A program made the position numbers and the translations under genes. 11,469 bases of DNA from an uncultured Coriobacteriaceae bacterium (lineage in GTDB: Bacteria; Actinomycetota; Coriobacteriia; Coriobacteriales; Atopobiaceae), in assembly GCA_900544655.1 (NCBI GenBank), contig UQWE01000030.1, positions 1 through 11,469 of the forward strand. Direction: 5' to 3'. Under the pieces are notes generated by a model. It was not told where the DNA came from, did not search any database, and saw nothing but the letters and a program-made list of their open reading frames with translations. This document shows positions 1 through 6,464 of the stretch, piece after piece (position 1 is the stretch's first letter; each line of letters starts with the position of its first letter).

Positions 1-11
1 AGCGACCATAG

Positions 12-575
12 GGAAAAGGCGCGGCCGTTTCCGCTGCCAGGGCGGTAGCCATCAATCAAATTCGCCGAGAGATTGGCAGCCAGCCCGTGCATGACGAGCT
101 TGGCCGGTCAACGGTAACGTTTGGACAGATCGAGGGCGGTTATCGCCCGTATGTTGTCCCCGACTCGTGCAAGGTTTGGATTGACATGAGGCTGGTCCCA
201 CCTTGCGACACACAGGCAGCGACAAAGATCGTCGAAGACGCAATTACGGCAGCCGAGAATGAGGTGGAGGGCTGCCACGGGTCATTCATCATCACCGGGG
301 ACCGCCCCGCCGTCGAGCGTGACCCCGCCTCTCCCCTGCTGGCCGAGCTGCTCGAATCAACCGCCGATGTAACGGGTACTTCCGCGAAAGTTGGCATTTT
401 CACCGGCTACACCGACACCGCGGTCATAGCGGGCACGTGCCAGAATCACAATTGCATGAGCTATGGACCGGGATCGCTCGCGCTTGCCCATAAGCCCAAC
501 GAATACGTACCGCATGAGGATGTGCGCCGAGCCCAAGCGGTGCTCACTCGCGTCGCCGAACGTGTCTGCTGGTAG
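12..575 (+). pseudogene. M20 family metallopeptidase, C-terminal fragment (5' end missing or broken)
   Basis: This is the C-terminal 187 codons of an M20 (ArgE/DapE/carboxypeptidase G2-type) zinc peptidase or deacylase. The frame enters in what looks like the central dimerisation domain (GKGAAVSAARAVAINQ) and continues into the end of the catalytic domain. There GYTDTAV and YGPGSLALAHKPNEYVPHEDV match the family's C-terminal signature; the His of AHKPNE is the expected last metal ligand. The N-terminal metal-binding half (the HxD and ED ligands) is absent, so this piece cannot be active alone. An in-frame TAG lies at 9-11, where homology should continue upstream, so a nonsense mutation, a frameshift or a sequence-edge artefact is likely. 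The only start codon in the open frame is a GTG at 87 (162 aa form), inside the domain, with no convincing ribosome site. The substrate cannot be assigned. It is the only plus-strand gene and converges on mtnN. Confidence 0.6.
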
Positions 576-627
576 CGTATCCGCACCTCTTGGCCCGACA
601 CCAGCCGAGAAGCGCAAGAGACAAACC

Positions 628-661
628 GGCGCCCCGAGGGTTATCGAACCGTCGGGGCGCC
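628..661 (-). terminator. Hairpin between convergent M20 fragment and mtnN
   Basis: A 10-bp perfect GC-rich stem (628-637 with 652-661) is extended inside by a 4-bp stem (639-642 with 647-650) around the loop ATCG, interrupted by one G-G mismatch. It begins 30 nt after the mtnN stop on the minus strand, where it is followed by the moderately T-rich GGTTTGTCTCTT. On the plus strand no T run follows. It probably terminates mtnN and may act for both genes. Confidence 0.6.
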
Positions 662-690
662 AAAGGGTTGATGCGAGTGTCCTCGTGCCG

Positions 691-1398
691 CTACCTAGCA
701 ATGAGGGGGAGCGCCGCAAGAACGACACCAGCGCAGTGTTTGGCCGCAGCCGCCTCGAACTCCGGATAGGAAACGCTCGCAGAGCCGTCGGCCTTATCTG
801 AAATGGCGCGTACGACAACGTACGGAACGCCAGCCACATGGCAGACGTGAGCGATTGCCGCGCCCTCCATCTCGCAGCACGTACCGCCAAACTGCGAGGT
901 GATCCGGGCCTTGGCCTCAGTCGAGGCGACGAACCTATCCGCGGAGCAGACACGACCCTCGAAGACATTCACGTCGTCGAGCGCCCTAGCCGCGGAAAGC
1001 ACGTCCTCGCGAAGCGAGCGGTCCGCCTCGAAGGCAATGACATGCAGGTCAGGGTGTTCGCCAAGCTTGTAGCCGAGGGGTGTCACGTCCATATCGTACT
1101 CGACGGCATCCGTGGAGACGACGATGTCGCCTACCTCGATGTCATTGTCGAGCGAGCCGGCAACGCCCGTATTGATGACGCAAGTGGCACCAAGCTGGGA
1201 AACGAGGGCCTGGGCACACATGGCCGCGTTCACCTTGCCGACACCGCACTTGACGACGATGACGGAAACGCCGTCAATGGAGCCCTCGATGAACGCGAGC
1301 CCCGCGAGGTCATGCTCCGTCGCACCCTCGACTTTACTCTTAAGCAGTTCGACCTCGGAATTCATCGCTCCGATGATGCCAATCTTGACGCTTCCCAT
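691..1398 (-). CDS. mtnN: 5'-methylthioadenosine/S-adenosylhomocysteine nucleosidase
   Basis: This cytoplasmic enzyme hydrolyses the glycosidic bond of methylthioadenosine and S-adenosylhomocysteine (and 5'-deoxyadenosine), releasing adenine. It clears by-products of SAM-dependent methylation, polyamine and radical-SAM chemistry. The protein has 235 aa, close to the 232 aa of E. coli Pfs. The family pattern is complete: IGIIGAMNSE at 6-15 with Glu15 (E. coli Glu12), INTGVAGSL at 75-83, the MEGAAIAHV segment with Glu178 (E. coli Glu174), and RAISDKAD with catalytic Asp201 (E. coli Asp197). The ATG at 1398 is preceded by GGGAGG four bases upstream, a strong ribosome site. It appears to be a single-gene unit, lying 245 bp downstream of feoB behind a terminator. 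The 1399-1519 stretch presumably carries its promoter, but I could not pick convincing -35/-10 boxes. No active-site residue is missing. Confidence 0.95.
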   Translation of the reverse strand: MGSVKIGIIGAMNSEVELLKSKVEGATEHDLAGLAFIEGSIDGVSVIVVKCGVGKVNAAMCAQALVSQLGATCVINTGVAGSLDNDIEVGDIVVSTDAVEYDMDVTPLGYKLGEHPDLHVIAFEADRSLREDVLSAARALDDVNVFEGRVCSADRFVASTEAKARITSQFGGTCCEMEGAAIAHVCHVAGVPYVVVRAISDKADGSASVSYPEFEAAAAKHCAGVVLAALPLIAR

Positions 1399-1519
1399 GC
1401 AACCTCCCGAATCATCTTGTTACGTTTCATGATACCCGCCGCCCAAGCCGCATTCGCGCGCGGCAAAACGTTATTTGAGAGGGTTCGATCACGTCGCCCG
1501 CTCGCACGAACGAACGGAA

Positions 1520-1557
1520 AAGGGGCTGCGCGCCGGCATCGCGGCACGCAGCCCCTT
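1520..1557 (-). terminator. Rho-independent terminator after feoB
   Basis: An 11-bp perfect stem (1520-1530 with 1547-1557) contains a further short GCCG/CGGC pairing in its loop. Read on the minus strand it is followed by TTTTCCGTT. It lies about 90 nt beyond the feoB stop and before mtnN, so it most likely ends the feo operon transcript. The rest of the 1399-1643 gap holds no gene that I can see. Confidence 0.75.
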
Positions 1558-1643
1558 ACACAAAGCACATGACGAGCAAGTTTCGATCTAGGCAATGAAC
1601 TGGCTACGAAGAGCCTCGAACGTCGCCAGCCATATCCCAGCCG

Positions 1644-4232
1644 CTACAGCGTCGCCTCGGCCTCAGACAGGGAGTCGAGAATATGCTCGTCCTTGCCGTC
1701 GTACTTGGGAGCGGGACGGAAGAGCATGAACAGAATTCCTGCAAGCGCGACAAACGCCACGACGGTCCAGAAGCCAAAGTTACCCAGGACAGCGAGCTCC
1801 CAGAGCTGGTTGATGACGAGGCCAACAACCCAGCCGAAGCCGCACTGGTAGGCAATGGCGAACCAGAACCACTTGGGGTCATCCATCTGCTTGCGAATCG
1901 TACCGATAGCGGCGAAGCACGGAGCGTCGAGCATGTTGAAGGCGACGAAGGCGTACATGGCGCCGCCGTGCATGATGCCGGAAGCGTCCGTGAACATACC
2001 AGCGAAGCCACTCCACATGGAGAGGGAGTTCTCGGTGGCGTCACCAAGACCAAACAGGACTCCGAAGGTCGAGACCAGGTTCTCCTTGGCGATGAGCGCG
2101 TTGATGGAGGCTGCGGCGGCCATCCAGTTGTCGGCACCAAGCGGGGCGAAGAGCCAGGAGATGGAGCCGGCAATGACCTTCAGGAGGGACTTCTCGACGT
2201 CGCCGTCGGCCAGGAAACCAAACGCGCCATTGTCAAAGCCAAAGTTAGAGAGGAACCACACCATGACGGCAGCGGCGAAGATGATCGTACCGGCCTTCTT
2301 GATATACGCGCTCACGCGCTCCCAGATGTGGAGCCACCAAGACTTGATGGACGGGAAGTGGTAGGACGGAAGCTCCATGACGAACGGGGTGGGCTCGCCA
2401 ACGAAGGCCTTGGTCTTCTTCAGCATGATGCCGGAGATGATGATTGCGGCAACGCCGAGGAAGTAGAACATCGGGGCGATCCACCAGCCGTCAGAACCAC
2501 CGATAAGAACACCCATGACGAGGGCGATGATCGGCTGCTTGGCTCCGCACGGGATCATCGTGGTGAGCATGGCCGTCATGCGACGGTCCTTCTCGTTCTC
2601 GATGGTCTTGGTAGCGAGGACGCCAGGCACGCCGCAACCAGAGCTCACGAGCATCGGGATGAAGGACTTACCGGACAGACCAAATCGACGGAAGACGCGG
2701 TCCATGACGAAGGCGACACGGCTCATGTAGCCGCAGTCCTCAAGGAAGCAGAGGAGAACAAACAGGACGAACATCTGCGGGATGAAGCCGAGCACGGAGC
2801 CGACGCCGCCGATGACGCCGTCAATGACGAGGGACTTGACCGCATCAGACGCACCCGCGTCTTCAAGCCAGCCCTCGACGGCACCGGGAATGGAGGGAAC
2901 GTAGCCATCGTAGTCCGCGGGATTGGGCTCTTCAGACTGCGCATCGACAGCAGCAAGGAAGTCATCGGCCGTGACGGCGGGGATGGTGTCCTCGGTGTCG
3001 TTGCCGTCCTCGTCGGTGATCACGACGTCCTTCGCGGTCACGTCGGCGGCAGAGGCAACGAAGCCGTCAACGATGGCCTCGGAGTCGGCATCCTCGGGGT
3101 CTTCCGCAAGGGCGTCAACAGCGTCGGAGACCTCAGTCGCACCGTCTTCGGTCACGATGCCGTCATCCTCGGCAGCGGCGATAAAGCCGGAGATCTGATC
3201 GCCATAGTGGTTGTCAGCGAACTCCTCGGCATCGGCCTCGTACTGTTCCTGGCCGGCAGGGTTGACGAAGAAGCCGTCAGAGAAGAGGTTGTCGTTCACC
3301 CAGTCGGTACCAGCGGTGCCTACGGTGGAGATGGCGATGTAATAGACAAGGAACATCACGACAACGAAGATCGGCAGGCCGAGAACACGGTTGGTGACGA
3401 CCTTGTCGATCTTCTCGGAGGTGGTGAGCTTCTTCGGGGCCTTCACGACACAAGCGTCCATGACGCGCGCGATCCACTCGTAACGATCTGAGGTGATGAT
3501 GGTCTCGGCGTCGTCATCGCGAGCGGTCTCGACTGCCTTGATGTCAGCCTCGAAGGCCTCGAGCTCGGCGTTCGAGAGGCCGAGGGGCTCGATAGCAGCA
3601 GCGTCGCGCTCGAACACCTTGATGGCAAACCAGCGGTTCAGCGAAGCGTCACACTTGCCGGCAATGCCCTTCTCGATCTTGGCAAGCGCCGCCTCGACCT
3701 CGTCGGAGAAGACGCGGGCAGGAGCCGGAGCAGTACCCGCCTTGCCAGCCTCGACGGCCTTGTTGACGAGGTCATCAACGTTCGTCTCGCGCAGGGCAGA
3801 TACCTGAACGACCTCGCAGCCGAGCTCGCGAGATAGGGCGGACACGTCAATGCGGTCACCGCTCTTCTCGAGGAGGTCGAGCATGTTCAGGCCGAGAACG
3901 ACGGGAAGGCCGCACTCGAGAATCTGGGTCGCGAGATAGAGGTTGCGCTCGAGGTTCGTCGAATCGACGAGGTCGATGACGGCAGACGGGCGATTCTTGA
4001 TGAGGTAGTCACGCGAGACGACTTCCTCAGGAGAGTACGGAGAAAGCGAGTAGATGCCGGGGAGGTCGGTGAAGATAATCTGCTTGTCCTTCCTCCAGTT
4101 GGCCTCCTTCTTCTCAACGGTGACGCCGGGCCAGTTTCCCACATAGCCGTTCGAGCCGGTGAGGGCGTTGAACAGCGTGGTCTTGCCGCAGTTCGGGTTA
4201 CCTGCGAGCGCGATATACATGCGGTCTTCCAT
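1644..4232 (-). CDS. feoB: Ferrous iron transport protein B (GTPase permease) with acidic extracytoplasmic insert
   Basis: FeoB is the membrane permease for Fe2+ uptake, with a cytoplasmic GTPase domain. In this 862-aa form the G1 motif GNPNCGKT is at 11-18, the G3 motif DLPG at 56-59, the G4 motif NMLD at 116-119 and a G5-like SAL at 145-147. A helical cytosolic domain follows, then the first membrane helix at about 286-304. The two gate motifs are CGVP at 533-536 and PCGAKQP at 561-567; LEDCGYMSRVAFVMDR and IAKENLVSTFG are also typical. Between helix 1 and the conserved IDGVIGGVGSVLGFIPQ segment lies an unusual acidic stretch (327-446). The start was set at ATG 4232, preceded by AGGAAAGGGAG. 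A longer open frame runs to 4364, but its extra 44 residues lack similarity and run into the intergenic gap. It is the last gene of the feo operon, 144 bp after feoA1. Confidence 0.95.
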   Translation of the reverse strand: MEDRMYIALAGNPNCGKTTLFNALTGSNGYVGNWPGVTVEKKEANWRKDKQIIFTDLPGIYSLSPYSPEEVVSRDYLIKNRPSAVIDLVDSTNLERNLYLATQILECGLPVVLGLNMLDLLEKSGDRIDVSALSRELGCEVVQVSALRETNVDDLVNKAVEAGKAGTAPAPARVFSDEVEAALAKIEKGIAGKCDASLNRWFAIKVFERDAAAIEPLGLSNAELEAFEADIKAVETARDDDAETIITSDRYEWIARVMDACVVKAPKKLTTSEKIDKVVTNRVLGLPIFVVVMFLVYYIAISTVGTAGTDWVNDNLFSDGFFVNPAGQEQYEADAEEFADNHYGDQISGFIAAAEDDGIVTEDGATEVSDAVDALAEDPEDADSEAIVDGFVASAADVTAKDVVITDEDGNDTEDTIPAVTADDFLAAVDAQSEEPNPADYDGYVPSIPGAVEGWLEDAGASDAVKSLVIDGVIGGVGSVLGFIPQMFVLFVLLCFLEDCGYMSRVAFVMDRVFRRFGLSGKSFIPMLVSSGCGVPGVLATKTIENEKDRRMTAMLTTMIPCGAKQPIIALVMGVLIGGSDGWWIAPMFYFLGVAAIIISGIMLKKTKAFVGEPTPFVMELPSYHFPSIKSWWLHIWERVSAYIKKAGTIIFAAAVMVWFLSNFGFDNGAFGFLADGDVEKSLLKVIAGSISWLFAPLGADNWMAAAASINALIAKENLVSTFGVLFGLGDATENSLSMWSGFAGMFTDASGIMHGGAMYAFVAFNMLDAPCFAAIGTIRKQMDDPKWFWFAIAYQCGFGWVVGLVINQLWELAVLGNFGFWTVVAFVALAGILFMLFRPAPKYDGKDEHILDSLSEAEATL

Positions 4233-4376
4233 GACTCCCTTTCCTGATGTGTTGCTGGGGGCGGGGTCGGCCCCCTGGTCCCTTATGCCGGACCTATTCA
4301 GATGGGCGCGGAGATCCCCTCGAGACCGCGCCTCTCCGCACATGCGGAGCATTGCTGACACCAAGCCGATCCCCGC
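4233..4376 (-). other. Structured 144-bp gap inside the feo operon
   Basis: This gap separates feoA1 from feoB. On the minus strand it contains a 6-bp stem with a 4-nt loop (4334-4339 with 4344-4349) and a G/C block (4257-4261 with 4271-4275) that can fold as a 5-bp stem, or in a competing 4-bp fold, about 25-40 nt before the feoB start. Neither hairpin is followed by a T run, so they do not look like intrinsic terminators. An mRNA-processing or stability role is possible but is inference. Confidence 0.35.
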
Positions 4377-4604
4377 TTACTCGGGCTCAACCTCGACCTT
4401 CTCGGCCTCATCCTTGCGGATGGAAAGCTCGTAGCCACGAACGTTGAGCTCGAGCGGATCACCGAGCGGAGCCACCTTTACGACCTTCACCTTGGCTCCC
4501 TTGGTGATGCCCATGTCCATGATGCGGCGCTTCACGGCACCGACACCAGTGAGGGCCTTCACCGTGCAAGTCGACCCAACTGGCATGTCCTTAAGCGTAG
4601 TCAC
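4377..4604 (-). CDS. feoA: FeoA family protein, SH3-like (proximal to feoB)
   Basis: FeoA is a small cytosolic SH3-fold protein required for or modulating FeoB-dependent Fe2+ uptake. This 75-aa protein is of typical family length. The pattern VGSTCTVKALTG followed by a charged KRRIMDMGITKGAKVKVV turn, then GDPLELNVRGYELSIRKDEA and a final V-V strand, is the standard FeoA architecture. The start is a GTG at 4604 with AGAGGGAA just upstream; a purine-rich stretch precedes it. It is the second gene of the operon, 102 bp after feoA2 and 144 bp before feoB. It matches the FeoA consensus better than feoA2 does and is the likelier direct FeoB partner, which is inference from proximity. Confidence 0.93.
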   Translation of the reverse strand: MTTLKDMPVGSTCTVKALTGVGAVKRRIMDMGITKGAKVKVVKVAPLGDPLELNVRGYELSIRKDEAEKVEVEPE

Positions 4605-4706
4605 CTGTTCCCTCTCTTCCTCTCTGCCGGCAAGCCGGCCTGAAACGATAACTAGATGCGAATTCGCCCGAACACGATGCGTATCCCAAGCGAGCGAATA
4701 GACGAA
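4605..4706 (-). other. feoA2-feoA1 spacer with two small palindromes
   Basis: This 102-bp spacer holds a perfect 10-bp palindrome GCGAATTCGC (4658-4667) and a 5-bp GC stem with a 4-nt loop (4626-4630 with 4635-4639) just ahead of the feoA1 ribosome site. No T run follows the stem on the minus strand. The stem could affect initiation at the feoA1 GTG, but nothing here demonstrates a regulator site. Confidence 0.3.
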
Positions 4707-4946
4707 TTAGCTAACGAACACGTGCATGCAGGTGGTGCGATCGAGACCGAGCTGGGCTCCCTTAACCCTCACGATGGACCCCGAGGCACCGCCCTGGGTT
4801 ACGACCCTGACCACGGCACCCTCGACGAATCCAAGGTTCTCGAGGTGACGTCGCATCTCTGTATTGCCGCTGACCCTCACGACGCGGACGTCTTCGCTCT
4901 CGCGTGCCATGGCAAGCGGAAGCTGTGCGACCGACGCTGCAACCAT
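4707..4946 (-). CDS. Second FeoA family protein (first gene of the feo operon)
   Basis: This 79-aa protein is a divergent FeoA/SH3-like protein. The order of elements matches the family: a short N-terminal segment (VAQLPLAMARE), a first strand VRVVRVSG, the helix EMRRHLENLGFVEG, VVRVVTQ, a GSIVRVKGAQLGLDR turn and a last strand. The start was chosen at ATG 4946, with AGGAG five bases upstream. An in-frame TTG at 4964 would add six residues but lacks a ribosome site. It is the promoter-proximal gene of feoA-feoA-feoB; two feoA genes before feoB is a recurring arrangement in anaerobes. The N-terminal extension before the SH3 core resembles that of other operon-leading FeoA proteins. Whether it binds FeoB, the other FeoA or metal cannot be told from the sequence. 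Confidence 0.88.
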   Translation of the reverse strand: MVAASVAQLPLAMARESEDVRVVRVSGNTEMRRHLENLGFVEGAVVRVVTQGGASGSIVRVKGAQLGLDRTTCMHVFVS

Positions 4947-4961
4947 AGCTGCTCCTCTAAC

Positions 4962-5019
4962 CAAAAGTTGTCCCCAACTAACTCCATAAATATTTTGAGT
5001 AGCATATGACTAACTTTTG
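4962..5019 (-). promoter_or_regulatory. Inverted repeat spanning the feo promoter (candidate operator)
   Basis: CAAAAGTT at 4962-4969 and its exact reverse complement AACTTTTG at 5012-5019 have centres 50 bp apart. One arm lies inside the -35/-10 spacer and the other in the leader. The leader arm overlaps a second small inverted repeat, AGTTG-4-CAACT (4966-4979). GTTAGT also occurs twice on the minus strand. The placement suits a repressor such as an iron-responsive DtxR- or Fur-type protein. The regulator is inferred, since the sequence is not a clear match to a consensus box I can recall. Confidence 0.4.
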
Positions 5020-5029
5020 CATGAGTCAA
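5001..5029 (-). promoter_or_regulatory. Predicted sigma70-type promoter of the feo operon
   Basis: On the minus strand TTGACT (5024-5029) and TATGCT (5001-5006) are separated by exactly 17 bp. That is 5/6 and 4/6 matches to the consensus boxes at optimal spacing. Transcription would begin near 4994, giving a leader of about 48 nt before the feoA2 ATG at 4946. The region is clearly AT-richer than the flanking coding DNA. Confidence 0.65.
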
Positions 5030-5053
5030 CCATGGTGAACCGTTTGATTTGGT

Positions 5054-5066
5054 TAACATTATGTTA
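5054..5066. promoter_or_regulatory. Palindrome TAACAT-T-ATGTTA upstream of the feo -35 box
   Basis: Two perfect 6-bp inverted arms surround one central base, about 60 bp upstream of the predicted feo transcription start. Its AT-rich symmetric form is compatible with a dimeric metalloregulator or activator site. The identity of any binding protein is unknown. Confidence 0.35.
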
Positions 5067-5087
5067 TGCCGAGGACCGAAAGCTAAA

Positions 5088-5153
5088 ATCAGGAGATAGT
5101 CTCAACAGAATCCGGAGATAGTCTCAGCAAATACCGGAGATTGCCCCAAGGAA
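5088..5153. repeat. Three direct repeats with exact 22-bp period
   Basis: The core GGAGAT recurs at 5092, 5114 and 5136. Copies one and two agree at 19 of 22 positions and share the 13-base core GGAGATAGTCTCA; copy three is diverged (about 14 of 22). They lie between the terminator at 5160-5192 and the feo promoter. They could be tandem protein-binding sites on one face of the helix (about two turns apart), or the leftover end of a transposable element. No transposase gene is nearby. Confidence 0.6.
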
Positions 5154-5159
5154 TCAACG

Positions 5160-5192
5160 AAAAAAGCCGCCCCGGCTTTCTGCCAAGGCGGC
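5160..5192 (-). terminator. Strong rho-independent terminator after the TudS-like/PNP gene
   Basis: An 11-bp stem (5166-5176 with 5182-5192, including two G-U pairs when read on the minus strand) with a 5-nt loop is followed directly by six T residues. It starts 57 nt past the stop at 5249 and clearly separates this unit from the feo operon. Confidence 0.9.
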
Positions 5193-5248
5193 CCAACAAA
5201 GGTGCGGCTCAATCAAATAACTTCCTGTACAAAGGGACAAGCCCTTCC

Positions 5249-6457
5249 CTACTTGAGACGGGCGAGGACGCCACGGATGAGAGCCTCGAAGTCCGTCTCG
5301 TGATTGTGAGCGGTCTCAAGAACGGAATCGTGCGTGACGCCGGCCTCGCCGGCCATGTTGGCAGCGAGGGTGACGCCAAGAACGTTCATGCCGAGGGCAT
5401 GGGCCATGATAGCCTCGCAGACAAGGGACATGCCCGCATAGGAGGCTCCCAGGCTGCCGAGCATGGCAACCTCGGCGCCAGTCTCAAAGCACGGGCCGAG
5501 AAGGCCGGCATAAACGCCCTGTTGGAGGTCAATGCCATTATCCGCGGCGACCCCAGCGGCAAGACTGCGCAGATAGGGCGTGTAGACATCCGTCATGCCA
5601 ACGAAGGGCGATTCGACGCAGGCGAGGTCCTCGTCCTCGATAAGAGGGTTCGTGCCCGTAAGGTTGAGATGGTCCGTGATCAGACCAAGGCCCACATGGG
5701 CACGACCTGCAATGGCACCCGTCGCGCAGGCAAAGATGATGTCGCGACAACCGAGCTTATAGGCGTGGCGCACAAGCGAGGTCACCTGGGCCGGATCATA
5801 GCCCTGATAAAGGTGGACGCGACCCGGATACACGACGACGGGCACTCCATCGATAGTACCGACCGTCGCCTCAAACGTATGCCCGGCAACCGGGCGAGCC
5901 GTAACCGGGAATCCGTCGATATCAGCATACGGAATTCGACGGACAGGCTTGACCGCAGCAGCGAGCGCACCCAGACCACTTCCGAGGACGATGGCAACGG
6001 GATGCTCGACGCTCGCACGGCAACCCTCGACAACCTTCTCATCAACCACGATGATTCCCTCCTTTTCGAGAGCACGGGCGGCTAAACCCGTTCCCCTCAC
6101 GAGTCTCCCTGTATGGGTTCCATCGTAGACGACTCCGGAGCCACAAGCCGGACTCTTCGACTTGAGTACGGCGAGCGGCGAAGAGAGCTCACGAGCACGG
6201 GAGGCGGCATGCCTCGCCCCACGCACATAAGCTGCGGTTACGTCGTCCCCAGACACGGTGACAACGCGATTTCCGAGAATTTCGGCAGGCGGTCGAGGAG
6301 TGGTCAGACCGCCATCGACCTCGGGGCAAACGGGAACGACGCGTCCTCCCCCATCCTTCACGGAACGTACGAGTGCCTCTACGGACGCGCAAGGGCGAGC
6401 GCCACCGTCGTAACGGCAACGCTCGCCCAACAGGCACCTGCTTACGATAAGGTCCAC
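5249..6457 (-). CDS. Fusion of a DUF523/TudS-like desulfurase domain and purine nucleoside phosphorylase
   Basis: This 402-aa protein carries two complete domains. Residues 1-145 are a DUF523 domain: RCLLGERCRYDG at 7-18, PVCPEVDGGLTTPR at 42-55, and SPACGSGVVYDG at 102-113. Cys8, Cys44 and Cys105 match the three cluster-binding cysteines of the 2-thiouracil desulfurase TudS, which uses a [4Fe-4S] cluster. Residues 153-402 are a trimeric-type purine nucleoside phosphorylase: VAIVLGSGLG at 154-163, AGH at 191-193, YPGRVHLYQGY at 210-220, GPCFET at 321-326 with Glu325, GMS at 342-344, and Asn367 at the base-recognition position of 6-oxopurine enzymes. DUF523 proteins are usually about 150 aa and stand alone, as do PNPs of about 270 aa. 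The start is GTG 6457, 7 nt after the upstream stop, so translation is probably coupled. Phosphorolysis of purine nucleosides is well supported. A desulfurase step is inference from the cysteines and the fusion. Confidence 0.9.
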   Translation of the reverse strand: MDLIVSRCLLGERCRYDGGARPCASVEALVRSVKDGGGRVVPVCPEVDGGLTTPRPPAEILGNRVVTVSGDDVTAAYVRGARHAASRARELSSPLAVLKSKSPACGSGVVYDGTHTGRLVRGTGLAARALEKEGIIVVDEKVVEGCRASVEHPVAIVLGSGLGALAAAVKPVRRIPYADIDGFPVTARPVAGHTFEATVGTIDGVPVVVYPGRVHLYQGYDPAQVTSLVRHAYKLGCRDIIFACATGAIAGRAHVGLGLITDHLNLTGTNPLIEDEDLACVESPFVGMTDVYTPYLRSLAAGVAADNGIDLQQGVYAGLLGPCFETGAEVAMLGSLGASYAGMSLVCEAIMAHALGMNVLGVTLAANMAGEAGVTHDSVLETAHNHETDFEALIRGVLARLK

Positions 6458-6464
6458 GGCTCTC

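Noticed and set aside
1399..1519. A promoter for mtnN
   Set aside because: TATCAT- and TTGGGC-like elements occur, but no pair had acceptable spacing, so none is reported.
838..1572. A 244-codon plus-strand open frame opposite mtnN
   Set aside because: It is antisense to a textbook mtnN with all active-site residues and shows no domain of its own.
1683..3491. A 602-codon open frame on the plus strand, opposite feoB
   Set aside because: Its composition (runs of His, Asp, Glu, Gly, Arg) is the mirror of biased high-GC codons in feoB. FeoB itself has complete motifs, and no ribosome site or family similarity supports the plus-strand frame.
4233..4364. An upstream extension of feoB by 44 residues
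   Set aside because: The extra residues lack FeoB similarity, while ATG 4232 has a good ribosome site and gives the normal short N-terminus before the G1 motif.
5088..5153. A possible CRISPR array
   Set aside because: The 22-bp units abut with no variable spacers, and no cas genes are present.
5141..6085. A 314-codon plus-strand open frame opposite the TudS-like/PNP gene
   Set aside because: It begins inside the direct repeats and terminator and has shadow-type composition; the minus-strand protein is clearly the real one.
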